NCBI GenBank assembly: GCA_963546395.1
Contig: CAUUMS010000003.1
Coordinates: forward strand, 93,062-157,061
DNA: 64,000 nt
From: Bacteroides_D sp963546395
Lineage (GTDB): Bacteria > Bacteroidota > Bacteroidia > Bacteroidales > CAJPTX01
Direction: 5' to 3'
Shown here: piece by piece, positions 26,606 through 34,374 of the stretch
Layout of the letters: every line of letters begins with the position of its first letter
Position numbering within the stretch: the first letter of the stretch is position 1
Position numbers and translations under genes: made by a program
Notes under the pieces: model-generated
Databases searched by the model: none
What the model saw: only the letters and a program-made list of their open reading frames with translations
Told to the model about the DNA's origin: nothing

Positions 26606-27379
26606 CTAGAGCAACTTGAGGTGAGTGGCTACTGCAATGGCCTCGGAGATGCTGCTAACGTTAAGTTTTGTAAAAATATTCTTGCGGTAGTATTTTACGG
26701 CATCCTTGGATTTATTGATTTTCAAGGCGATTTCGTTGATCGACAACCCCTGGTGGGCCATGCGAATCATGGCCAATTCATTCTCGGTCAGAAGAACGTG
26801 ATCTACAGGCTTCCAGCTTTTGCTCTTCCGTGAGAAGTACCACATTTGTTGGCGATTGCAGGAGCAGATGCGGGCGGTGCGAGCTTTCCGCGATGGGGCC
26901 AATGACACCAGGCAAAGGGCTAGCCAGATGTTGCCATCCGCATCCAATTTCAGGGGGGTAATCTGGTGGTTGAGCAGGATGTTTACCTTGGGATTATCAT
27001 CGAAAATGTGGAGGTTGTAGGATAGGGTGTATTTACAGCGATCGGAGATATCAAGGCGCGTGAAGAAGTCGAGGCCTGCCTTGTTGATCTGCATGAGGAA
27101 GTCGAGATCTTCTGCTAGCACATGCTTGTGATAGAAGTTGAACCCCTCCTGCAGCATCGTTTCCACGCTCTCCCCGCATAGAAAAAGCGGATTGCCGGAT
27201 ACGTGGAGGAAGTTTAGCCGGAAGAAGTCGATGATGTAAATGGACTGGTAGGTGACGCGTTCAAACGCTGATGCACACTCGATGTGATGTCGTACCTCAG
27301 AGTATGCTTCTTCGGCAACCTGTGGACAAATTCCCGGCGGCAGTAGCGACCGGACGATGTCAGTGAGTCGTAGATCCAT
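26606..27379 (-). CDS. LuxR-type helix-turn-helix regulator
   Basis: A 257-residue regulator. The last ~65 residues are a LuxR/GerE HTH (LTENELAMIRMAHQGLSINEIALKI, then KYYRKNIFTKLNVSSISEAI). The N-terminal ~170 residues look like a PAS/sensor-type domain, with FYHKHVLAEDLDFL as in Bacteroidota PAS-LuxR proteins. It is divergent from the peptide cluster with 690 bases between them, so it is the likely controller of that cluster. The signal is not evident. A -7 element is visible upstream. Confidence 0.82.
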   Translation of the reverse strand: MDLRLTDIVRSLLPPGICPQVAEEAYSEVRHHIECASAFERVTYQSIYIIDFFRLNFLHVSGNPLFLCGESVETMLQEGFNFYHKHVLAEDLDFLMQINKAGLDFFTRLDISDRCKYTLSYNLHIFDDNPKVNILLNHQITPLKLDADGNIWLALCLVSLAPSRKARTARICSCNRQQMWYFSRKSKSWKPVDHVLLTENELAMIRMAHQGLSINEIALKINKSKDAVKYYRKNIFTKLNVSSISEAIAVATHLKLL

Positions 27380-27398
27380 GGCGTTATTGCTATAGTGG

Positions 27399-27406
27399 CA
27401 AATTTA
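27399..27406 (-). promoter_or_regulatory. -7 promoter element of the LuxR-type gene (TAAATTTG)
   Basis: CAAATTTA on the plus strand is TAAATTTG on the minus strand, a TAnnTTTG match 19 bases upstream of the regulator start at 27379. Confidence 0.55.
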
Positions 27407-28067
27407 ATGGATCCGTCGGAGTTTAAGCGTTGCCAGCGCATGGGATTTGCGTTGCTCGAGGAGGCATGTATGTTATGATTGCCTCGTTTGAATGCAAAGT
27501 CATGAATTTGCACTAGCCTCCTAGTCGTGTAAACGCTAAGATACCGGGCCTTAAGTGGATTCGCTACGAATTGCAAGATCGTTGCCACCTAGTAATAAAA
27601 TAGGACTTCATTTGATCCCTCTTAGGTGTAGATTGGGGTGATTGTGATTCTCCTTGCGCGAGAGGCCTTGCGCCCTGTGCTGTGATGCGGAGATGGAGAG
27701 TTTCATACTTTCTTGGTAAGCATTTTGAGAGGCAAAGGGCCGTGATTACCCGATGGGGTAAAAGTGGCATTATTACCCTTTTGTGTATTGTGAGCGTTGA
27801 GGTGTGTTCCGAAATTTGCAATCGTAAAGGAGATGACGACGGTGCCAATGGGGCGCAAAAGTGGATTTCCTATTACAAAATGGCAGGTTGCTGACGAGTG
27901 ATTTGCTAGGCGTGGGGTGTGGGAGCACGTGATTCTGCACTTTCGCTTTCAGAGGGGAGGCTTACTTCGAAGGTTCCTTCTGAAAGATGAGGTCGGTAAA
28001 TCCTCAACGCCAAAAGCCGCAGCGAATGGGTCGCTGTGAGGTGTTTCAATCGTAATTACTACGAGTA
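27407..28067. promoter_or_regulatory. long regulatory region between the LuxR gene and the peptide precursor
   Basis: About 660 bases without a supported gene. It includes an inverted repeat CTTTCAGA (27946-27953) / TCTGAAAG (27979-27986) whose loop contains TTCGAA, 80 bases before the precursor start. An open frame at 27682-27894 (70 codons) ends with a Cys-containing, Gly/Asp-rich tail reminiscent of peptide precursors, but it has no double-glycine leader and I do not call it a gene. I find no full TAnnTTTG on the plus strand here, so the precursor promoter is unresolved. Confidence 0.45.
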
Positions 28068-28271
28068 ATGATAGAGAAATTGAATTTTGATGAGCTTCAG
28101 CCGTCAGCGTTTGAAGCTATCGTGGGTGGGGCTGATAATGATGCCCAGGTGCAAGGATTTTTCGGTCTGATTATCTGCTGTAATGACAAAAAGAAGAAGC
28201 CGAAGCCGCCAGATCAAGTGGTGAAGCCAGATGCTGTCAGTGGAAATGGAGGAGATGGTGGTATCCAGTAA
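28068..28271 (+). CDS. double-glycine-leader peptide precursor (RiPP/bacteriocin-like)
   Basis: A 67-residue peptide. Residues 1-21 are leader-like (MIEKLNFDELQPSAF, then EAIVGG), amphipathic and ending in Gly20-Gly21, the cleavage signal of C39 peptidase exporters. The predicted 46-residue core begins ADNDAQ and contains GFFGLIICCND with adjacent Cys37-Cys38. A KKKKPKPP stretch and a Gly-rich tail ending GGDGGIQ follow. It is followed by a strong hairpin, then a radical SAM/SPASM maturase, and a C39-ABC exporter lies downstream. The leader resembles the GG-Bacteroidales natural-product precursor group. The function of the product (bacteriocin, signal or other) is not shown by sequence. Confidence 0.78.
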   Translation: MIEKLNFDELQPSAFEAIVGGADNDAQVQGFFGLIICCNDKKKKPKPPDQVVKPDAVSGNGGDGGIQ

Positions 28272-28306
28272 CTTTTAGGATACAAATCATGTCCTAGACA
28301 ATGAGA

Positions 28307-28347
28307 GGGGGGAAGCTGGACTTCTCCAGTTTCCCCCCATTTTCTTT
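28307..28347 (+). terminator. terminator/attenuator between precursor and maturase
   Basis: GGGGGGAAGCTGGA (28307-28320) pairs with TCCAGTTTCCCCCC (28325-28338) with one G-T wobble and a 4-base loop, followed by ATTTTCTTTC. Lying just after the precursor and before the maturase, it should yield abundant precursor mRNA and less read-through into the biosynthetic genes. Confidence 0.82.
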
Positions 28348-28359
28348 CATTTCAGTCTG

Positions 28360-28366
28360 AAGGAGG
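28360..28366 (+). promoter_or_regulatory. strong Shine-Dalgarno of the radical SAM maturase
   Basis: AAGGAGG lies six bases before ATG 28373. This is an unusually canonical site for this genome and supports the start. Confidence 0.7.
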
Positions 28367-28372
28367 TAGCCA

Positions 28373-29722
28373 ATGGAGGTGATAAGGTATCAGCTGGCCC
28401 CGTATTGGGTTTTGCGGCATGACGAGCACCGGCACGATTGCTATACCCTTTTCGATATCAGAGCTGCTAAGATATACACCATTAACCGCTCCATTTTTCG
28501 CCTTCTCTCATTCATTGAGGCGAGTGGTAAGCGGCTCGACGAGGTGGTGGACTTCTTTGGGCAGGCAAACGAGATTGATTACAGCATGGTCTTTAGCAAT
28601 CTCAACAAGCAGTGGGATGGTCTGGTGCTCAATACGAATGCAGAGGTGAGGGTTGCAGAGCATCCAAGACTCCAGTTCACTCCTCGGGTGCCGGTGTGCT
28701 CCTCGCCTCGGACCGCGGAGATTCAGCTTACCACGCGGTGCAATCTGGAGTGCTTGCACTGCCTCCACTCCTGTGGGCGCGATAGGCATGACGCGCTGAT
28801 CTCGGGCCAGAAGTGGGTTAGAATTCTGCGTGAGCTAGAGGCTAATCGGATGCGAATTGTCACCCTTACCGGGGGTGAGCTCTTTACGCACCCCGACATC
28901 GATACGATAATCGAGGCCTTGGGTAAGATGCGGATGCAATTCGTCATCCTCACCAATGCGATGCTCATTACCCCCGAGCGGGCCAGGATGCTAGCGCATC
29001 CTAATATTCTACTCTCCATCTCCCTGGATGGTAGCACGGAGGAGTCACATGACTTTCTGCGTGGCGCAGGGGCTTATCGGGTGCTTATGCGCAAGATGGA
29101 GCTGCTTGCTAGTTTGGGGGTGGAATGGGTGCTCTCCGTGACGCTGCATGCCCAGAATACCGGGCAGATAGAGGGTCTTGTGGAGTATGCGCTTGCGAGT
29201 AACGTGAAAGCACTGAACTTTACCATCTTGGACGACATAGGAAGGGCGCAGGACAATCGTATTTTGCATTTGACGAGGGCGCAGCGTCGGGACTGTAAGC
29301 AGCGGATACAACGCTTGCAAAAGCAGTATGCGCAGATACTTCCTATTGTTTTGCTTGATCCTGAGGAGGGTTTTGAATCCTCTGATTCTGGCTCGCCGCA
29401 TGCGGCTGATGATGAGCCAGTGACGTGTACTGGTGCGATATCGCACATAGCCATTGCCACGGATGGGAGTGTGTACCCATGCGTGTATGCTTTTGGAGTA
29501 GACTCTCTTTTTGCTGGGCGTATGACGGAGCGTACGCTCGGCGAAATCTGGAATACCGATAAGTGGTCGCTGCTGAGAGGGGGCATTACGATGCAGGATC
29601 TGCATCAGTGCAAATCGTGCACCCTACGGAGTAGTTGTCAGACAAAAAGCTGTAGGGTACGTGCGCTGAAGTATAAGGGCGACCTCTACGCAGCGCCGAA
29701 GTGTGTGGTCTTTCCCCATTAA
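28373..29722 (+). CDS. radical SAM/SPASM peptide-maturation enzyme
   Basis: A 449-residue enzyme. The first ~90 residues resemble a PqqD-like RiPP recognition element (YWVLRHDEHRHDCYTLFDI, then IYTINRSIFRLLSFIE). The [4Fe-4S] motif is C123-NLE-C127-LH-C130, with a GGELFTHPD motif behind it. The C-terminal SPASM domain is Cys-rich (CTGAIS, YPCVYAF, CKSCTLRSSCQTKSCR, PKC) and should bind auxiliary clusters. Such enzymes install thioether, C-C or epimerised residues in precursor peptides; which one is not readable here. It lies 100 bases after the precursor, behind an attenuator-like hairpin. Confidence 0.9.
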   Translation: MEVIRYQLAPYWVLRHDEHRHDCYTLFDIRAAKIYTINRSIFRLLSFIEASGKRLDEVVDFFGQANEIDYSMVFSNLNKQWDGLVLNTNAEVRVAEHPRLQFTPRVPVCSSPRTAEIQLTTRCNLECLHCLHSCGRDRHDALISGQKWVRILRELEANRMRIVTLTGGELFTHPDIDTIIEALGKMRMQFVILTNAMLITPERARMLAHPNILLSISLDGSTEESHDFLRGAGAYRVLMRKMELLASLGVEWVLSVTLHAQNTGQIEGLVEYALASNVKALNFTILDDIGRAQDNRILHLTRAQRRDCKQRIQRLQKQYAQILPIVLLDPEEGFESSDSGSPHAADDEPVTCTGAISHIAIATDGSVYPCVYAFGVDSLFAGRMTERTLGEIWNTDKWSLLRGGITMQDLHQCKSCTLRSSCQTKSCRVRALKYKGDLYAAPKCVVFPH

Positions 29723-29733
29723 AAGTTTAGACG

Positions 29734-32016
29734 ATGAGACATTTTTTACTTCTCTTGACCATAGTCCTCTGCACGTCTCCCGCCTGGGGACAGCAAGGTA
29801 TCAATGCGTTGGTGTTGGATCTCGATGGCAAGCCGCTTGAGTATTGCAATGTGGTGGGATACACCAAGGACAGCGTCTTTATGCGGGGTACCATAACCGA
29901 CAGCCTGGGGCGTTTCAACATTTCCAATGTCGACAGCCTCTTTTACCTGCGTTTTAGCAGCTTGGGCTATGCCACGCAGGATGTGCCTGTGCTGAATTTT
30001 CCCGCCCAGGTACGTATGGCCCCAGAGAATATCGCTGTGGATGGTGTTGTGGTGGAGGGGCGTAGGCCTCGTCTGACGATGGAGCGAGGGAAGCTCAAAA
30101 TGAATGTTAGGGGAACCATCCTATCGGAGCGTCCCCATGTTGGCAAAGTGCTATCGCAGATACCAGGCCTTACGGCAGAGAGTAACGGTGAGGCCTCGCT
30201 GATTGGTGGGGGAACTCTCGTTACGTTTATCGATGGCCGAAAGGTGCTAAGCTCTGACGAATTGCAAGCCTTGGATCCCAAGGACATTGAATCGATAACT
30301 CTGGATCGTGCGCCGGGTACACGTTATGGCAGTGGGGTTCGGGCTGTGCTCAATATTCGGACTGTACACCGATTCGATCAGATATCCGTTCTCGCAAGGA
30401 GTTGGGCCGATTTCAATCATCTGGTCTCTTATGGGGGGAGTGCGCAGGTGGGGTACTACACCAAAAACACCAAGTTCCTCTTTTACATCTGGCATCGCAA
30501 CGATAGGGAGTTAAAAACTGAGCTGATGGATGCCAAGAGTGCGCCATTCAAGCAGCTCCTCGTGCGGAGAATTGACACGACGCACTACCTAAAGAATTAT
30601 GCCCGTGTGCAGATGGATGTTCTCCCGAATGAGAAGCTTAGTACAGGGGTGCGGTATAATTTCTCGTGGAACAGAGAGACAACATCCGATCTTACCCGGA
30701 CGCTGTTCAACCCAGGGCATGCCGCTTGGGAAAGGGTTGACGCAACCGGAGATGTGAGGGGTAATTCGCCGTCGCACCATGTCAGCGGCTACGTGACCTA
30801 CAAGCCTACCAAGGACTGGGAAATTGAGCTTAATGCCGATGTGTTTGCCAGAGATATGCGCAGGCGACAGCTTACCCATGAGCGCAGTGCAGCCGTTCAT
30901 CGGGATATCAACTGGAAGACAGATGCGCACTACCTACTCTGGCAGCTTTCGCCACGTGTGAGCTACAGCTTCACCAAGGAGCAAGCGCTCGAGGCGGGGG
31001 CCGATATCAACCATATCACGGGCGATAGGCAGCAGTATAAGGAGAACCGGATGAGCGTTGATGGGCGTAATGGGGAGGCTCTCTATGCTGCGTACACCAA
31101 TTACACCTATGCGCTGTCCGAGAAATGGAATCTCTCAGCAGGGCTTCGTTATGAGCATGCCGCTAGCCGGCTCAGCGATGCGCGGGTGCCTGCGAACGAT
31201 GTTAGTAGAACGTATGACAACCTTTTCTTCTCTGGGAAGGTCTCTGGCCAGATAGGGAATGCCATGCACGTATTCGACGTGAGCTCCGGCACCCAGCGCC
31301 CAGCGTTGGAGGATCTGAGTAATAACAGCTACTACTCTAGTCGATTCATATTGCAGGAGTCCAACCCCAAGCTAATACCGGCGAAGATCTATCGGGCCAA
31401 CTATGCGTTCAATTATGGCCCCATATTCGCCGGGCTAAGCTACCGCTACACTCGTGACCACATCGACCATCTCATACACCAGAATTCCAATGATCCTGAT
31501 GGGTATGTATTCGCCAAGGCCAACTTTAAGCACCATCATTCAGGCCAGGCCATGCTGGGAATGCAGATGTCGTTGGCGAAATGGTACACTATCGATATCT
31601 CGGGGCTAGCGCAGCTCGAGCGGATTGATGGAAAGCAGTATGGGCTCGCCCTCAAGGCTCGTCCGCTCTACTACGGCAAGATATCACAGACATTCTCGTT
31701 CTCGTGGGTTAACTTCGAAATCGAGTATGCCTATCAGAGCCCCCTCACTGCGGGAACATTCGAAGCGCGTGAGCAGCATACGCTTGAGGCATCTGTTTGG
31801 CGATCCTTTTTCAAGGACAGGCTGTATGTATACATCGAGGCATCCAATATACTTGCTGCCAGGGATGTTGCGTACACTCGTGTTGGAGGGCTCTCCCTAC
31901 TGCATGACGATTACCGGGATACACGAAAGATCAAGTTGTTCATTCGTTACCGGTTTAACAAAGCGACGAGCAAGAACCGAACGAGTGCTGCTTCGGAGTC
32001 TATAGATCGCCTATAG
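29734..32016 (+). CDS. outer-membrane beta-barrel protein with carboxypeptidase-regulatory domain, copy 1
   Basis: A 760-residue protein. A signal peptide (LLLLTIVLCTSPAWG) is followed by a CarboxypepD_reg-like domain (VLDLDGKPLEYCNVVGYT, then GTITDSLGRFNIS). A TonB-receptor-like plug (VLSQIPGL, GGTLVTFIDGRKV, PKDIESITLDRAPG) and a large C-terminal beta-barrel of the OMP_b-brl_3 type follow. I see no convincing TonB box. In this cluster it could carry the mature peptide across the outer membrane, take it up, or give immunity; this is inference. It is paralogous to 32094-34373. Confidence 0.85.
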   Translation: MRHFLLLLTIVLCTSPAWGQQGINALVLDLDGKPLEYCNVVGYTKDSVFMRGTITDSLGRFNISNVDSLFYLRFSSLGYATQDVPVLNFPAQVRMAPENIAVDGVVVEGRRPRLTMERGKLKMNVRGTILSERPHVGKVLSQIPGLTAESNGEASLIGGGTLVTFIDGRKVLSSDELQALDPKDIESITLDRAPGTRYGSGVRAVLNIRTVHRFDQISVLARSWADFNHLVSYGGSAQVGYYTKNTKFLFYIWHRNDRELKTELMDAKSAPFKQLLVRRIDTTHYLKNYARVQMDVLPNEKLSTGVRYNFSWNRETTSDLTRTLFNPGHAAWERVDATGDVRGNSPSHHVSGYVTYKPTKDWEIELNADVFARDMRRRQLTHERSAAVHRDINWKTDAHYLLWQLSPRVSYSFTKEQALEAGADINHITGDRQQYKENRMSVDGRNGEALYAAYTNYTYALSEKWNLSAGLRYEHAASRLSDARVPANDVSRTYDNLFFSGKVSGQIGNAMHVFDVSSGTQRPALEDLSNNSYYSSRFILQESNPKLIPAKIYRANYAFNYGPIFAGLSYRYTRDHIDHLIHQNSNDPDGYVFAKANFKHHHSGQAMLGMQMSLAKWYTIDISGLAQLERIDGKQYGLALKARPLYYGKISQTFSFSWVNFEIEYAYQSPLTAGTFEAREQHTLEASVWRSFFKDRLYVYIEASNILAARDVAYTRVGGLSLLHDDYRDTRKIKLFIRYRFNKATSKNRTSAASESIDRL

Positions 32017-32017
32017 C

Positions 32018-32062
32018 GTGGAGTTCCTCAAGCAGCGTGATACGATAGATTGCGGCCCATAA
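32018..32062 (+). pseudogene. truncated start of the C39 exporter gene left by the duplication
   Basis: Starting at GTG 32018, one base after the stop of barrel copy 1, the frame reads MEFLKQRDTIDCGP and stops at TAA 32060-32062. The intact exporter at 34375 begins MEFLKQRDAMDCGP in the same position relative to barrel copy 2. Similarity extends a few bases past the stop (to about 32070) and then switches to the leader of copy 2. It keeps the catalytic Cys codon but nothing functional. Confidence 0.85.
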
Positions 32063-32093
32063 TGTCTGGCTTCCCGCATTAAAAGTTTGAGTA

Positions 32094-34373
32094 ATGAGAC
32101 GCTGTTTACTTCTCCTAATCATAGTGCTTTGCACCTCTTCTGCGTGGGCTCAGCAAGGCATTAGCGCACGGGTCATCGATTTCGATGGTAAACCGCTCGA
32201 GTACTGCAATGTGGTGGGCTACACCAGGGACAGCGTGTTCGTGCGGGGGACAATAACCGATAGCCTCGGGAATTTCAACATAGCCAACGTCGATAGCCTG
32301 TTCTACCTGCGCTTTACCAGCCTTGGTTATACCACCCAGGACGTGCCAGTGATGAATTTTCCCGCCCAGGTGCGCATGGCTGCCGAAAATATTGCTGTGG
32401 GCGATGTGGTGGTAGAGGGGCGTAGGCCCAAGCTGGTCATGCAGGGTGGGAAGCTCAGGATGAATGTTAAGGGGACAATCCTGTCCGAGCGTCCCACCGT
32501 TGACAAAGTGCTATCGCAGATACCGGGGCTTACGGCAAATAACGAGGGTGCATCACTGATCGGCGGTGGCACCCTCGTTACGCTTATTGATGGGAGGCGA
32601 GTTCTTAACGCGAGCGAACTTCAGGCTTTGGATCCCAAGGATATCGAGTCTATAACGATGGATCGTGCTCCTGGGGCACGTTATGGCAGCGAGGTGAGGG
32701 CTGTGCTGAATATTCGCACCGTGCATCGCTTCGATCAGCTATCTGTGCTCGTGAGGGGTAGAGCCGCATTCAACCACTTGTTCTCGCACTGGGAAAGTGC
32801 GCAAGTGGGGTATCACACCAAGAAAGCCAAGTTCCTTTTCTATGCTAGCGGTAACGATAAGAGAGTGCTGGAGACGCAGCGGTTAGATGCCACAATTGTA
32901 CCTGCTAAGGAGTTGCGTACAAATCTTGTCGATACGACTGCTTACAGGGGGTACTATACCTTCCTTCAGGTAGATCTCTTTCCTAGTAAGAAGATCAATG
33001 CTGGTGTGTCGTATCACTTCATTATGCGCCTCCTGGGGATGGGTGTTATTAGTCGCCTGCGATTCAATCCAGGGCATGCTGCTTGGGAGGATGTCATCTC
33101 GAGTGGCAGCTTGAAGGACAACTCACCCTCCCACCATGTCAATAGCTACGTAACCTACAAGCCCACCTCAGCCTGGGAGATAGAGCTTGAGACCGACGTG
33201 TTTACCCGGAACATGCATCGGCGCCAGTACACGCACGAGCGTGAGGCCGTGCGTGAGCGGGATGTCAACTTGCGCACCGATACCCACTATCTTCTCTGGC
33301 AGCTTTCGCCACGTGCTAGTTACAGCTTTACCGAGAGCCAGAAGCTCGAGGTTGGTGTTCATGTCAACCGCATTACTGGCGATCGGAAGCAATATGTGGC
33401 GAATTGGATCAGCTCCGAAGGACGCAATAATGAGGAACTCTATGCGGCTTACACCAACTACAGCTATGCCCCTTCCGAAAAGTGGAGCCTTAGTGCTGGC
33501 CTGCGCTATGAGCGGGCTAATAGCCGTCTCAATGATTTGCGAGTGCTAGGTGCTGATGTAGATCGGACATTCGACAACCTCTTTTTCTCGGGAAAGATCG
33601 CTGGCCAGATCGGAAAAACCACGCACCAGTTCGACGTGAGCTCTGGCACGCAGCGCCCTTTGTTGGAGGAGCTTAGCAATCACAGCGTTTACATCAACAA
33701 GTTCCTGATACAAGAGTCCAACCCAAATCTGATTCCCTCCAAGATTTATCGTGCCAATTACACATTCAATTACGGGCCCCTGTTTGCGGGGATAAACTAC
33801 CAGTACACCCGCAATCACATTGCCGGTTACATGCAGATTAATCCCAAAGATCCCGATGGCTATGTGCTCTCCAATACCAACTACAAGCACCACCATCGTG
33901 GGCAGGTGCTGCTGGGCATGGAGATGTCGCTGGCAAAGTGGTACTCGTTTAGCATCAATGGATTGGGGCAAATGGAGCGAATCGATGGCAGGCAGTATGG
34001 CCTCTCCATTAAGATGCGCCCGCTCTACTACGGAAAGATCACACACACCTTCACGTTCCCGTGGTTTAACTTTAGTGTGGAGTACTCTTACCGGAGTGCA
34101 CATACCATGAATGTCAACGAGACGGGGGAGCAGCACATGCTCGAAGCCTCCGTCTGGAAATCTTTCTTCGACGGACGGCTTTACGTGAACATCGTGGGCG
34201 AGGATCTTTTGGCAGCTAGAAACGTTACCTACACACGCATTGGAGGCCTTGCCGTCCAAGCCGAGGAATACAGTGATACACGGTGCGTTGCCCTGTTTCT
34301 GCGATACCGGTTTAATGCGTCCACGAGCAAGAATCGAAAGAGTGCTGCCTCGGAGTCTATAGATCGCCTATAG
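32094..34373 (+). CDS. outer-membrane beta-barrel protein with carboxypeptidase-regulatory domain, copy 2
   Basis: A 759-residue paralogue of 29734-32016 with the same layout: signal peptide (LLLLIIVLCTSSAWAQ), carboxypeptidase-regulatory domain, plug (FSGKIAGQIGK and similar blocks shared), and barrel ending RYRFNASTSKNRKSAASESIDRL, nearly identical to copy 1. Divergence is greatest in the first part of the barrel, at about residues 210-320, where substrate-facing loops would lie. The stop is one base before the exporter's GTG start, so these two are translationally coupled. Its job in the cluster is inferred as outer-membrane passage or immunity. Confidence 0.85.
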   Translation: MRRCLLLLIIVLCTSSAWAQQGISARVIDFDGKPLEYCNVVGYTRDSVFVRGTITDSLGNFNIANVDSLFYLRFTSLGYTTQDVPVMNFPAQVRMAAENIAVGDVVVEGRRPKLVMQGGKLRMNVKGTILSERPTVDKVLSQIPGLTANNEGASLIGGGTLVTLIDGRRVLNASELQALDPKDIESITMDRAPGARYGSEVRAVLNIRTVHRFDQLSVLVRGRAAFNHLFSHWESAQVGYHTKKAKFLFYASGNDKRVLETQRLDATIVPAKELRTNLVDTTAYRGYYTFLQVDLFPSKKINAGVSYHFIMRLLGMGVISRLRFNPGHAAWEDVISSGSLKDNSPSHHVNSYVTYKPTSAWEIELETDVFTRNMHRRQYTHEREAVRERDVNLRTDTHYLLWQLSPRASYSFTESQKLEVGVHVNRITGDRKQYVANWISSEGRNNEELYAAYTNYSYAPSEKWSLSAGLRYERANSRLNDLRVLGADVDRTFDNLFFSGKIAGQIGKTTHQFDVSSGTQRPLLEELSNHSVYINKFLIQESNPNLIPSKIYRANYTFNYGPLFAGINYQYTRNHIAGYMQINPKDPDGYVLSNTNYKHHHRGQVLLGMEMSLAKWYSFSINGLGQMERIDGRQYGLSIKMRPLYYGKITHTFTFPWFNFSVEYSYRSAHTMNVNETGEQHMLEASVWKSFFDGRLYVNIVGEDLLAARNVTYTRIGGLAVQAEEYSDTRCVALFLRYRFNASTSKNRKSAASESIDRL

Positions 34374-34374
34374 C

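Noticed and set aside
27682..27894. Second peptide precursor in the LuxR-precursor gap
   Set aside because: It has no double-glycine leader and starts with a basic, hydrophobic segment unlike the real precursor; listed only as a weak possibility in the findings.
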